Shown here piece by piece: positions 46,001-57,694 of a stretch of 64,000 bases of DNA. This DNA is from Hypericum androsaemum (taxonomy: Eukaryota; Streptophyta; Magnoliopsida; Malpighiales; Hypericaceae), in NCBI GenBank assembly GCA_963995505.1, contig OZ023192.1:12755001-12819000 (forward strand). The letters are read 5' to 3'. The position numbers were made by a program, and so were the translations under genes. The first letter of the stretch is position 1, and each line of letters starts with the position of its first letter. The notes under the pieces are model-generated. The model was given only the letters and a program-made list of their open reading frames with translations. It did not search any database and was not told the origin of the DNA.

Positions 46001-47158
46001 AAAGGCTGCGAACACAAAGTTTACAAATTGAATAGATCAATTTATGGCCTTAAGCAGTCGTCTAGACAGTGGTATATTCGCTTTCATAATACGATCATGC
46101 AGCATGATTTTATTATGATAGACGAAGATCACTGTGTGTATGTTAAGCGATCAGGAATGAAGTTTGTTATCATCACCTTGTATGTTGATGACATACTTTT
46201 AGCTGGAAATGACATGGTATTTCTTGTCAAAATCAAAGATTGGTTATCTTCCAACTTTGAAATGAAAGACATGGGTGAAGCAGATTATATACTCGGAGTT
46301 AAGATTTTGAGGAATCGTTCGAAAATAATAGTGTCTCTTTCACAAGAGACATATATTCGCAAAGTAGTAGAACGTTTCAATTGTGATCACAGTAACCCAA
46401 AGTATGTCCCATTGGTTAAATGTCATAATTTGTGTAAGGACATGTGCCCAAAAATAGCTAAACAACGTAGGGACATGGAGAAGATTCCTTATGCCAATGC
46501 AGTTGGATGCCTGATGTACGCAATGTTGTGTACTAGACCTGACATTTGCTATGCTGTTGGGATAGCAGGCAGATATCAGTCTGATCCAGGCAGTGCTCAC
46601 TGGAAGGCTGTCAAAGGGATTTTGAAATATTTGAATACTACTGCAGAATACTCCTTGTGCTATCAAGGCCGTGACCTGATAATGAGTGGCTATACTGATG
46701 CTGATTGGGGAGATGATGTGGATAAGAAAAAGTCTATATCTGGATTTGTTTTCTTGTTGAACGGGGGTGCTGTCTCATGGAGCAGTAAGAAGCAAACATG
46801 TGTATCCCTGTCAACAATGGAAGCAGAATATGTAGCTTCAGCTCATGCTGCACAAGAAGCGGTATGGTTGAAGAGATTCTTAAGCCATCTCTCCCTGATC
46901 AACTCGACGGAGCCAGTGAGTCTATTCTGCGACAATCAGGCAGCTATAGCATATGCTAAGGATCCTAGATTCCATAGCAGGGCTAAGCATATAGATATTA
47001 AATTTCACTTTGTGAGAAATTTAATAAAATATAAAGAACTGTGTATGAAACACATATCTACACGAGATATGGCCGCAGATCCAATGACTAAAGCATTACC
47101 TCGAGAAGTGTTCGAGAAACATGTTAAGTCACTGGGTTTACGACGGTTTTATTTGTAA
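43016..47158 (+). pseudogene. copia gag-pol polyprotein, two in-frame stops
   Basis: One reading frame over 4143 nt, broken only by TAG at 43427-43429 and TGA at 45491-45493. Order: gag (GENYDNWSMKIQYVLEEQEV; KELWDSLKVKFGKLS), zinc knuckle CFNCQQKGHFAKDY in which the last cysteine is tyrosine, protease (WVIDSGATDHIA), integrase zinc region (LWHSRLGHIGQDRL), integrase core (FITFIDDYTRYGLIYL; ALRTDRGREYLS; YTPQQNGVAERRNR), RT (KARLVAQGFKQQAGIDYEET; HQMDVKTAFLHGELDE; YVDDILLAGND), and RNase H (SGYTDADWGDD; STMEAEYVASAHA). The layout is Ty1/copia. The frame is otherwise free of shifts, so decay is recent. It cannot make a full polyprotein without readthrough, and the altered zinc knuckle should weaken RNA packaging. 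Confidence 0.93.
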
Positions 47159-48098
47159 TCCAATTAGTTGGAATAAAAGAATTTTTATTTGGCAATATGA
47201 GTTAAATGTGAAACATGTCGGACAGAGAAGTAGCCCACTCACACGGGTGTTTACCTCAGTGGGAGTTAAGAAGTTGATTCCTGGCTGAGATGAGGCAGTT
47301 ATTGGACATTCATAAGTGCATGTCCTATGGCAGAATGCCGTCTTGCTTAAGAGCAAGTTTTCTTATGGGATGCAGGAATAAGTTGCTGCATTTGGATTTT
47401 CTACAATCCATATGATAAGATAAGTGGAACTTATCATACTGTATGTCCTATTAGCCTAGAGTTAAGCTAAGGCTGATACTCTAGTATGGTGTTAAATGAC
47501 ATGTGTTCCTTGAAAAAGGAATATACACCGTAACACGTGATCAGTATCATGTGTGCTACTCGACCACTGGATGGGATGAAAATGTTGAGTGATTTCACAA
47601 TCCCTGGTGTGAGACCAATTTTCGAGAATTGTGATTCCCGAAACCTACCCTTAAGATCCTAAACGTATTCTGGAAGTATGATCCAGTGCTGCTAGCTTGG
47701 AAAGTTCATGAAAAGGTTATGGCATAGCGATTCGACCTGGCAGGGCTGACCAGAAAAGCAGGCTGTATCATTATGAAAGGAATATAGTTAAGGGAGAAGG
47801 AACTCTGTTCATCACATTCTGAGTTTCGTGGTTCAGGTGCACCAATTGTATTGAAAAGTACAATAGTGAACACGAATATAATTGTTTGAAATCACTGATG
47901 TGAACAATGGAATGTGACATGAGTCCTGGGGTAATAGCATACATTAAACAAGAAGGTTGTCGAGATGCTACTATTCAAGTAGCCTGAGTGTCTGTGCTCT
48001 TGAATTTGACTTAACATACTCGACGTGTGCTGGTCGCACGAAATCCTTTGAAGAAATCTGATAACTGTTGATCAAGGTCAATAATATTGAGTGGGAGA
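47159..48098 (+). other. Long noncoding 3' region of the copia element, with polypurine tract
   Basis: 0.94 kb between the pol stop and the 3' LTR, with no sizeable ORF. Blocks such as GTCGGACAGAGAAGTAGCC, CTCACACGGGT(G/A)TTTACCTC and ACCCTTAAGATCCTAAAC recur in the same order in the decayed copia relative at about 56700-57694. It ends in the purine tract GAGTGGGAGA. Confidence 0.8.
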
Positions 48099-49190
48099 TG
48101 TTGGACCTTGGGCCCAATAGGCAATTATTATTGTGCCTAATTGGTAGACCTGGCCATGAATTGAATCTGATTCGTGATTCGATTCGTTAAAAATTTGATT
48201 CGATTTGTCAATAATTCGATTCGTAAATAATTTGATTCGAATTCGTCATAAACCGAATTGAATACGGTTCAAGATATTTATAATTCGCAAAACCGACGAA
48301 TTTAATTCGAATTCGATTCGAAAATTTGATTCGAGTTAAATTCGTGTTAAATTCGATTCAAATTTATGTACATATAATAATAATATATGTTAAAAAAAAT
48401 CAAATAAAATGGGGAGATTTGAGAGAGAAAAATTCGGTTATAATTCAATTATAATTCGGTTATAATTCGATTATAATTCGATTCGAATTCGATTATAATT
48501 CGATTCGAATTCGATTATAATTCGATTCGAATTCGAAAATTTATAATTCGTATTCGATTCGTCTTGTGAAGAATTGAATATGGTTTAATGTTTTGATGAA
48601 TTCGAATTCGAATAAATTCGATTAGAATTCGTCTAAATTCGAACCGTGGTCAGGTCTACTAATTGGGCCCGGGCCCATTAGGCCCAAAAAGTTGGGTTGG
48701 ATGGGCCGGTCAACCAGCGTGACGTGGCGCTGACGTCACATGTGGCAGCCCACGTGGCGCCACGTGGCAAAGCTATGCGTAGCCTTGCCACGTGGCGGAC
48801 ATGCGGGCCAAAGCGCCACGTGGCGGACATGTGACCTGTGGCATGCCACGTGGCGTGCCACGTGGTGCGTTTTGGCTGTCCGGATTTCCCTATAAAAGGG
48901 GAAATCCGGCTGGACCAATTTGTAACTTTTCCCACAACCACTCAGTACAAAAAGAAAATTCCGGATCAGTTCCAGAATTTTAATCAGATTTTCGATAAAA
49001 GGAAATCTCGTGAAAATCGATTATGGATCCGTTCGAACGTGATCGTAATTCGACCAGCACGAAGAAGTTGTGGACCCGAGCCTGTGGACCTCTTACTTCA
49101 ACAAGTAAGTGATTTATTATTAACGAATTAGTTTGTTAATTACACGGGTTTAACACGTAATTACTCGTTAATTACGCGTCAAAACCGTCA
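48099..49190 (+). repeat. 3' LTR of the large copia element, interrupted by a MITE
   Basis: Starts TGTTGGACCTTGGGCCC; split by the hAT MITE at 48145-48658 and its 8-bp duplication; resumes and ends CCGTCA. About 33 bp present in the 5' LTR near 40430-40462 is missing here. Confidence 0.92.
48145..48658. mobile_element. hAT-type MITE, family A copy 2, inside the 3' LTR
   Basis: A 514-bp element with ends TAGACCTGGCCATGAATTGA and, reverse, TAGACCTGACCACGGTTCG, flanked by a perfect 8-bp duplication CTAATTGG (48137-48144, 48659-48666). It is the reverse complement of the 9813-10255 copy but about 70 bp longer, mainly through more copies of an ATTCGATTATAATTCG(A) repeat. Confidence 0.92.
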
Positions 49191-49508
49191 ATTTTCAAAA
49201 TCACATCACTTATGAGGATGTAATTGTTTGTACTTTTATTAATATTTTTGTTGTATTTGGATCTTTTATGAAATGTAACTCTTCGTTCTTTCAGCCTAAA
49301 AATGAAATGTTGTTTCTTTGTTCTGATTTTCCACAAAAAAGCGTTCCATGAAATATGATATGATTTTCTACGTAGACAAACAAATATAATTGAATTTATC
49401 CAAGGTTAAGCAGGTGCTCCTAAAGTATCAACGAATGTCCCAAAAAATTGTCAACCGAAAAATCTGAGAACAATTAGTCATTAGTCGTACTAATATCCCA
49501 TAAAAATA

Positions 49509-50371
49509 GGGTAAAAAATATCCATGGTCATTAACTTTTAATTTTTTTTTCATAGTTACTAAACTATTTTTTTTCTTTATGGTCACTCATCTATACTAAA
49601 TTATTCAGATATGGTCACTCCAACCATTTTTTAGCCGGAAACCTTCCCGGATGTGCAACAAGCAACCCACAACCCGTTTTAGGATCCACGAAACTTCGTG
49701 GATACTAAAACAGGATTGTACATTTAGTTGAGCATATTCTCAATGATACTAATAGTCCACCTCGTACATAAATAAAATTGATACTGTACCAAATGAAATT
49801 AAATGGAAAACAACTGAACAGCTAACCTCGTGCATAAATAAAATTTATTGCGCAGAGCACTTCTGGCCGCTACAAGCATATGCATCTTGGTCACAGACCC
49901 ATGCAATTCGGAAATCAGAAGGAATCCATCGACAAACTTGATGGTCAGGACAGCTAACTGAATTTCAGAAGAACCTCGTTAATACCAGGTCCCAATATTT
50001 TCCAGTCAAATCCTGCATCTTCTAACTTGACGCGACCTTTTTAGGTCGAAGGACAACTTTTCTGCAATTCTCGACCTTCGGTGAAGAGAATCATTAGTGG
50101 TTTTGCCTGCAAGGAAAACACGAGCAAGGCCAAAATTGATAATTTATAAAGTCAGTGGACTTGCAAAAGATAACAAGATCTTTTTTTTAGTTTGCTCGTC
50201 AAAAAGCCTTTAAACTATAGTTCAGCTGTCTATCAGATCAAGCTATATGTTTTTTTTCCACCGTACAACATTTAAACTATGTGGCTATACGTGAGTAATT
50301 TAGTATAGGTCACTGATTAGACCATAGACAAAAATTATTAAAGGTTAATGACCATGGATATTTATTACTCC
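49509..50371. mobile_element. Non-autonomous MULE with an exon-like fragment (Pack-MULE type)
   Basis: An 863-bp element with TIRs of about 130 bp (left GGGTAAAAAATATCCATGGTC; right reverse strand GGAGTAATAAATATCCATGG), both going on to ATACTAAATTA. A perfect 9-bp duplication ATAAAAATA lies at 49500-49508 and 50372-50380. The interior contains a splice-bounded coding-like fragment on the minus strand (49954-50106). Confidence 0.82.
49954..50106 (-). pseudogene. Exon-like fragment captured by the MULE
   Basis: After a good acceptor (CCTTGCAG) the minus strand reads 51 codons, with one internal TAA, ending KLEDAGFDWKILGPGINEVL and a few more residues before TAG. The peptide looks like real protein but I cannot name the family. 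The internal stop and the surrounding TIRs mark it as a captured, non-functional exon. Confidence 0.45.
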
Positions 50372-50639
50372 ATAAAAATAGCATCGGTTCTAGCAATCAG
50401 AGCATCAAACTTATACTTTGAAACCGGTCGGAGAAAACGATCGCGTTAGAAAAATCTCTAACACAAGTAACTCATAGGTCGTGGTTGTAAGAATTCTTTT
50501 AAATAAAAGGAAAGTAACGAATTTGAGAGAGATCAGGGGAGACAGATTTGGCGGGTCCAACAAGAAACTCAGTTCTCCATGAATATTTGACTTAATATTG
50601 CAAGGTCTAAAAAATAGACAGAATTTTAGAGTTTTGACA

Positions 50640-50764
50640 AATATAATGTAATTATTTGGGTAACAAAAAGTAAACCTAACTATTCGTTGAGGGCTCGGAC
50701 TTTGCCTTATGGACTTGGGGACTTGGAATTCCGGCCTCCCTTATGGACTTATGTCATTAACCAC
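50640..50764 (+). mobile_element. LTR fragment related to 22440-22787
   Basis: Contains GGACTTGGGGACTTGGAATT and GCCTCCCTTATGGACTTATG, which line up with TTGGGCTTCGAGATTTGGAA and GCCTCTCTTATGGGCTTATC in the other fragment. It is cut off on the right by the hAT-like element. The stretch 50381-50639 has no other feature. Confidence 0.45.
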
Positions 50765-50929
50765 CAGGGGTTGAGCCAAAAATAGAGTAAACCGCAAAAC
50801 CACCGAATCGATCAAATTGCATACCGTACGTTAAATTGGTGTCGTGGTGCTATTTGAAACCGTCACTAAGTTGATGTGGTTTGGTTATTGGTCTCAAACC
50901 AAACCACGACACCGTGAAATGGCATACAT

Positions 50930-50980
50930 AAAACGACGTCGTTTTAATATGTGTACTTTGTGTCAAAACGACGTCGTTTT
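50930..50980. promoter_or_regulatory. Twin 16-bp palindromes AAAACGACGTCGTTTT
   Basis: Two exact copies at 50930-50945 and 50965-50980. The core ACGACGTCGT contains GACGTC, a bZIP-type ACGT element. They precede TTAGTATATAAG, a TATA-like box, so they may be part of an element-borne promoter or a transposase-binding site. Confidence 0.6.
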
Positions 50981-51340
50981 GGTTTAGTATATAAGTAATT
51001 TTTTCCGTTCTTTAGTTTCCGAGGACACCTACCCCAAATCGATTTTTCTTCCCTACTACAAATTGATTTTTGGGTAAATTAGTCTCAGGTCTCTGACATT
51101 TCATCATCCTACCTCTAGTGTCTCTCGGTTTCCAGAAATAATTTTATCATCCATGTGTTTAGTTTTATTATACTCTGTAGTCCATGTTGTCAGAATATGC
51201 CATTTTCTCCTGGGAACTCATACTTGAAAAGACCAAAATGCCCCTCCTATTTAAAAGATAAAAAATTCCTCTTTCTCTTCTCCCTTCACCTTTTTCTTCT
51301 TCCCACTTCATCTTCTTCGTCCAACCTTCAACCTTGAAAT

Positions 51341-51505
51341 AAAAATAAAACTCAATCATTCTTAGTAAAAATTAAACTAATTAGGAAAAAATTAAAATTT
51401 CAAGAACCTTAATTTTGAAAAAAATAAAAATAAAACTCAATCATTCTTAGTAAAAATTAAACTAATTAGGAAAAAATTAAAATTTCAAGAACCTTAATTT
51501 TGAAA
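51341..51505. repeat. Two-copy tandem repeat, period about 85 bp
   Basis: The block AAAATAAAACTCAATCATTC to AACCTTAATTTTGAAAA occurs twice in direct succession near the inner edge of the left MULE arm. Confidence 0.8.
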
Positions 51506-52287
51506 ATTCAAATTAGAAAATATTCTCAATCATTCTAATGCTTAGACCTTAAGTAAATAACTTATTTTTTGAAGCCATACAACTTTCGTTTCAAAGCCAT
51601 ACACTCAGCCTTTCCACCCTCCAAGACTACGTCATCGCCCGAGAAGGACACTCACTATCAAAACCCAGATTCGCGAGATTCCTAAAACAAGAAACAGTCC
51701 AGATAGATGGTCGCGAGATTCCTAAATCAAAACCCAGATTGTGAAATTTTAAGCATTTCCAAGACTACCCACCTGCATCGAGAAGGAGATAATTAGTTAG
51801 GTTTTTAAGAGAGATGTTTATGATGCTTGTATTTATTGGAATGCTATCTGGGGTCGTTGTGATTACCGGAACAATGGTGGAATTGGTAATTTATAATTTA
51901 AGTTTATAGGTTTTGGTTACATAATCAACCTAATGCATCTTTCATAAAAATTCTTGTAATCTAGCTCTTTCGTCCTTGATGAACAAAGATTCTCGGCATC
52001 GCGGCAAGAAGGGACCAAAGGACTGAAAGAGAAGACGAAACGCCTGAGCAAAAAAAAATTACGATTATTTTAGGTGGATGGCATTAGGTTCGAATTAGGG
52101 TTATTATGTTTGATTTTCTTTAATTAATTTGAAGTTTTCAAAATTAGGTTTGGATTTCTGATTCGATTTTGTGTTTTGGTTGGTTGGTTTGATTTGAAAA
52201 AGATGAAATGGAAGGAAGAAAAGAGGGGTTGTTTGTTTTTTAAGTGAGAAGGGCGCTTTGGTTTTTTCAAGTGGGGATTCGCGAGAG

Positions 52288-53062
52288 TAAGGTTGTTAGG
52301 ATCTAGAGTTAACTCCTGGGATCTTATGATTTTACGATTCACCATGGGCAAAACGAGTCGGAGCCTATGCAAAATCGGGAGTCGAGCGGGATCGGGATCT
52401 GAGTGATAACTCCTGAGATCCTGAGATGTATGAGTTGGAGTGGTGGGATGTTTCTCAACACTTCCAGAGGAGAGAGAGAAGGATAAGAGGTTATCATTCG
52501 TTTAACATTTTAATAATATTTGCTATCCGAATATTATATTTTGTTTAATTTTGTTTAATCTACTATATTTTGTTTAATTTTTTTAATAATAATTTTTATT
52601 TGAATAACTATTGATCGACTAAAATGCTTAAAATGACACGATTGGTAATTATTTATCCCAAAAATTAATAATCAAATTTATATTAATTATTGTCTCTGAA
52701 ATTAATAGTTTTAGAGTTATTTAAATTCATATTTTTATCCTACCAATTTTTTGCCACTTATTTCTTCTACATCAATTTTGATGTTTATTTTATTTTCTTT
52801 GTTGCTCATCAAACCACATTATGTAACCTATAGATATGTAGTAGATTGTCATTAAAAAATGTATTGAACTGAGATTTTTGTGTGTAAATTTATAAAGGAA
52901 ATTGGTCATTAGTAAAAAAAATTTATGAAAAGGTTATTAATCTTAGTTATTTCTATAATTTTATCTATTTGATAGATCTTACGATCTGTGTTACAATCCT
53001 ATGATCTATGCTTTCTCTATGCCCAAACGATCTTTAGTGGGATCCTGATTTTGACAACCTTG
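52288..53062. mobile_element. hAT-like element nested in the MULE right arm
   Basis: Ends TAAGGTTGTTAGGATC and, reverse, CAAGGTTGTCAAAATC. Flanks CGCGAGAG (52280-52287) and CGCTAGAG (53063-53070) are an 8-bp duplication with one change. Removing it restores the continuity of the MULE arm. It has no coding capacity. Confidence 0.72.
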
Positions 53063-53929
53063 CGCTAGAGAAAATGACATATTCTGACAATATAGACCCC
53101 AGAGTATAATAAATCAAACACGGTGGACGATTAAATCATTTTTGGAAACTCAGAGACGCTAGAGGTAGGATGACGAAATTCCAGAGACCTAAGAGTAATT
53201 TACCCTTGATTTTTTCCCTTCAAGATCTCTACTGGCCTCCGGCCTCCTGTGACTCTCTCTGCTGGCCTCCGGCCTCCACGCATTCTTCCCTCTCTGTTCT
53301 TCGTCCTCCACCGCCTTCGTCTCTCTTCACTCACTGTTGAACCCAAAATCCTCAAATCCCCAAATCCTCAAAATCCTAAACTCCTAAATTGATAAAACTC
53401 CAAATTTCAGAAGGTAAAAACCTAATCCCCATCCACCCTCTTCGCTTTCTGCTGGCCCACGGCGTCCACCGTTCTTCTCCCTCTTTCTCTCTGCCATCCT
53501 CCCGATTCTTCTTTCAGAAATCCTAAATTTTGTTTGACTGTTGCAACTTGCTTTTGGAATTTTAGTATTTGAGAACGTTGTTGCTTTTGGAACTTGTAAT
53601 TTGGTATTGGAACGATGTTGTAATTTAGTCTTAAGCATTTTGGAACGTTGTTACAACTTGATCTTTAGCATTTTGTTGTGAAATGCTAAAAAAATATTTT
53701 TTTTACTTTTGGCCCAACTGGAATGGGCCTACCGTGAAGAGCTCAAATTGCAGTTTTAAACCGCGAAACCGTACCAATATACCGCAAGTCACCTAACCGA
53801 ACATCGATGGTTTGGATAGATCCCGTCACACCGACGGTGTCTATTTATTCTAAAATAATTTGAAGTTTGGTGTCAATTTTCACAGCGATACCGAAAAACT
53901 GTATCAAACTCACCCCTAAGTCCACCATT

Positions 53930-54250
53930 GTAAGCGCAATTGTGTGGTGTCACTGATGTATTTTTTTATAAGTAAATGTCACTGAAGTATTGACGTGATT
54001 CAGTACATCTAACAATTAAAATTTTATCACTTTCTATATTTATAATAAATTTAATAGATTTAAGTTTGTTTATCATAATTATTACTAAATTTTGATCGAT
54101 CCACATATTGTTACATAGAGAAGTTAGCACCGCTATTAAATTGCTCTATATCAACGAGAGTTTGTCCAAGTGCCAAAAAAATTGGATTCCATTTTAGTAG
54201 GATTTGGTCTCAATTATTAAAAATAGAAAAGACTCTAACAGGAGAATTAT
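53930..54250. repeat. Diverged copy of the 37500-37910 segment (OMT cluster duplication)
   Basis: Shared blocks include AATTTAATAGATTTAAGTTTG, CACATATTGTTACATAGAGA and ATTAAAAATAGAAAAGACTC. In the left copy this segment lies about 900 bp upstream of OMT copy 2, so this one probably preceded a further OMT gene. Confidence 0.65.
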
Positions 54251-54430
54251 CTCTAAATATGACCTAACAGTTAGGGATGGCAAATTGACTATTATCATAA
54301 GAGACTACACAGATCGAGACTCGAAGGGTCCAAGATCAGTTAATTTTGATCGGGTCTAGGCAGAAATTTTGTTTGGATCTTTAATTTTATAAACGATAAA
54401 GGTAAGGATATAGATCTATAGGATCCTCCA

Positions 54431-57400
54431 CGGATAATACCAAATTTTAAGACAATAATAAACTATTCATTCCTGGCACACCTCAATAGAATGGAGTAGC
54501 GAGAAGAAGAAATTGAATTCTTCTAGACATTGTTAGATATTTTCTAACTGTAAGCTCTCTAAGTCTATCACTACCACCCCATTATAAATTTTTGGACAGG
54601 TTGGCAGTGCGACCTAAGCCATTTGAGACAATGGGAGTATGAATCCTACCTATGTCCATACTACCTCAAGTTAGGATTGAGAGGTAAATAGAGTATCTTC
54701 AACAGATACTTTGCAATATTAAAGGATATATGTTCGTGGGCGAACAAGGTGATGGACAAGTGATAGAATTTGAATCACTAGATACAACATTCTTGGAAAA
54801 TATTTTTCCAAATATTGGAAGGGGTAAATAAAGATCTTGCCTTGTGTGAACTGATGAGCTAGAATCATCTGGATCACTCCATCCGAGTGGGAGACATTGT
54901 GGAGGAGAAAAATAATAGTTTACCACCTCTGACTGATTTAGAAGTTCATGATCCAAATGATCTTCAATCAGTGGGAGTGACTGATCTGGAAGTTTCATGA
55001 CACAAATGATCTTCATCTTAGTGGGAGTAAAATTTCTTGTTCCAGTGGGAGTATGGAATAAAACTTCAGTGGGAGTACAATTCCAGATTATGATAATATA
55101 TAAGAGATGTTTATCATAAATATGGATAGACGTTGCTAAAAGAAAAAGTTTTCCATGCCAACGATTTGAGATCGAAGGTGTAGAAAATGGTCTCTCGGAA
55201 ATATTAAGTGTTAATGATGCAAATGAGATTCTTTTAGCTATCCTGCTTGATGAGAATGAATTTAAAAAATTTGATATTCTATCAACTCCTGATAAGAATG
55301 AATGGATTAAAGCTCTTGAAGGAAGATATGGCTTCCAAGAAATCAAACCATGTTTGAGAATTGGTTGACCTACTTAAAAAGCGTAAGGCATTTGAGAATA
55401 AATAGATTCTCAAAATTAAGTGAGATGAGAAGAGAGTATCGAAAGATACTTAGCTCACTTAGTTGCCAAAAAAGATTCATGCAACATAAATGAATTGACT
55501 ATTAGAAGTCGTTCTAACTTGTTGTAAGATTCATGCTCATTATGATTATTCTGGTTATCATGGCTAATTTAGGCCAAGAGCTAACATCAAATGGATGTCA
55601 AGACTTCATTCTTATCGGAGATTTGGATGAAGGAATCTATATAGTTCAACCAGAAGATTACATCCAGATAGGCCGTGAACATTAAGTTAGCTAAAATTGC
55701 TGAGATCAATTTATGGCCTTAAATAGTCTTCAAGAGAGTGGTTTATTCATTTTTTTCATAATTCGATCAAGTGGTATGATTTGAAATTAAATGACGAGTA
55801 CCAAAATATCTACATTAAATGCTCTAGAAAAAGTCTGTCATTATACATTGTGTGTAGATGCCATACTGATAACTTGAAATAACTTGGGATATCCTAACGA
55901 GCTTAAAGTATGATTTTTGTCCAACTTTGAACTGAAAGATACGAGAGAGACTGTTCGCATACTCAAAGTTAAGATTTCAAGGAATCATTTGAATTCAACG
56001 ATTTAAATATGACGATAAGAATCTCTAGTATGCCCGAGTAGTCAAAAGGTCATTATCTCAATAAAGACTTGTGTCCCAAAATACCTTAGCAATAAAAAGA
56101 TATAATGGATGTCCTTTATGCAAATGTTATGGATTGTCTCAATCCAAGCATAGCACATTTACGAGCGTCAAGGAAATTACGCAGTGCTTGAGCATGACTG
56201 CAAAATACGCATAGGGTTGTCAAGGTTAAGGCCTGATACTGAGCAATTATACTAGTGTAGATTGGGCATTAGATGTGGACAAAAGAAATTCTCTTTGGGA
56301 TATATTTTTCTTGCCAAGAAGAGTTGCTGTCAGACGTGTGTCTATCTCCTTATTTACTTTAAATCTTAATATGTAGCTTCCATAGTTGCTATGCAAGAGA
56401 AAATGTGGTTGAAGAGATTCTTAACCCATTTATCCATAACCATCTCAGAAGAACTAATGAGCATATTTTGTAATGTGGTTGTATGTATGGAGATGAGAAT
56501 AAACACATATCTATGAGAGATATGATCGTATATCCAATGACTAAGGGTGTACCTTGAGATGTGTTTGAGAAACATGTTAGGTCCTAGGAATTCCGAAAGG
56601 TATTATTTTTGGCTCATATCACGAACATTGAATTTGTTATTCAATAAATTTGATATTATTTTGGTAAGACAATATGAATGTTAATTTAAGTGATATTTAC
56701 TTAAATGCACGTCGGACAGAGAAGTAGCCGACTCACACGGGTATTTACCTCAGTTGGAGTCAATGAGTTGATTCTTGAATGAGATGAGGCAAGTTTAGAA
56801 CATTGTTAATTATCGAGTGTATGTTCTAAAATATTAATGTTGTCTTGCTTAACTACAAGTATGAGCTTGTTAAAGCGCAAGATTTTTGATGGTGTAAGCA
56901 ATGGGTGTTGCATTAAATAAGTTATCAGAACTTATATGATTATATGGAATCCAATGGTAAGGAGTAAATGGAACTTACCATAATTCTGTTTTGATAGTCT
57001 GAAGTAGTTTTTTAGTAGACTAAAGCTGTTATTCGTAAACATCGAGGTTGATGCTCTAGTATGGTGTTACTTATGAAAGACATGCGCTCCTTTTTGTAAG
57101 GACAGAACTCCATTGCACATGGATCATGTCATATGTGCTCTTCGACCTATGGATGAAAAATCAATTTATTACTAAGTGATTTCAATTTTCCTAGTGTGAG
57201 ACCAATTTCGAAAACTGTAGTTTTTGGAACTCTACCCTTAAGATCCTAAACATATTTTGGAAGTGTGATTCAGTGCTACTAGCTTGGAAAGTCTTTAAAG
57301 GGTCATGGTTTAGATTCGACCTGGCAATGCTAACTATAAAAGCTGCCTGGATCATGATGGAAGAAATATTGTTAGGGGAGAAAGTTTCTATCGATCACAT

Positions 57401-57694
57401 TCTCGAAGCTTCGTGGTTCACCGGTATACCTATTATGTTGAGAGCGACATAATAGTGAACACGAATAAATTATTTCAGAAATTACATGTGAGAAATAATG
57501 AATGTGAGATAAGACCTAGGGTAAGACATACTTTATATGATGGAGGTGCTAATCGAGATGCTATCATCCAAGTGGCCGCTATGTGCTCTTGGGTTTAGCA
57601 AAGTGCACTCGATGTATGCTGGTCGCACGACCTATCTGCCAAACACAAAATGAGAGAATGAATTGGTTATGGTCAATCATGTGTGAGTGGGAGA
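54431..57694 (+). pseudogene. Decayed copia relative: integrase, RT and RNase H fragments plus 3' region
   Basis: From about 54480 short runs match the large copia element in order: integrase (CCTCAATAGAATGGAGTAGC), the INT-RT linker with several AGTGGGAGT motifs, RT from about 55190, RNase H to about 56580, then the conserved noncoding 3' region (GTCGGACAGAGAAGTAGCC at about 56707) and a GAGTGGGAGA purine tract before 57695. Frameshifts and stops are frequent. The 5' LTR, gag and protease are absent. Confidence 0.82.

Larger units (their letters stand above)
40337..49190 (+). mobile_element. Large Ty1/copia retrotransposon, 8.85 kb, with a nested MITE
   Basis: LTRs at 40337-40939 and 48099-49190 (the latter enlarged by a 514-bp MITE and shortened by a deletion of about 33 bp). 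LTRs run TGTTGGACC...CCGTCA. Flanks ATTTC (40332-40336) and ATTTT (49191-49195) form a 5-bp duplication with one change, confirmed by the uninterrupted sequence downstream of OMT copy 1. Primer-binding site TGGTATCAGAGC at 40942-40953; polypurine GAGTGGGAGA just before 48099. Internal order: a 2-kb leader with an additional ORF, gag-pol (43016-47158), and a 0.94-kb noncoding 3' region. It lies in the same orientation as OMT copy 2. Confidence 0.95.
51072..53205. mobile_element. MULE, 2134 bp, nested in the hAT-like element
   Basis: Long TIRs: left GGGTAAATTAGTCTCAGGTC, right on reverse strand GGGTAAATTACTCTTAGGTC, with similarity running about 250 bp inward (CATCCTACCTCTAG; TTGTCAGAATATG; an inner block at 51215-51330 against 52160-52290). 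A perfect 9-bp duplication TTGATTTTT lies at 51063-51071 and 53206-53214. The right arm is split by a further insertion at 52288-53062. The interior (51540-52120) has no recognised gene. Confidence 0.85.
50765..53918. mobile_element. hAT-like non-autonomous element hosting a nested MULE
   Basis: Ends CAGGGGTTGAG and, reverse, TAGGGGTGAG; subterminal regions at both ends contain ACCG-rich blocks typical of plant hAT elements, and two AAAACGACGTCGTTTT palindromes sit near the left end. With the nested MULE removed the element is about 1.0 kb. No clear 8-bp duplication remains (left TAACCACC, right AGTCCACC). No transposase is seen. Confidence 0.62.
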
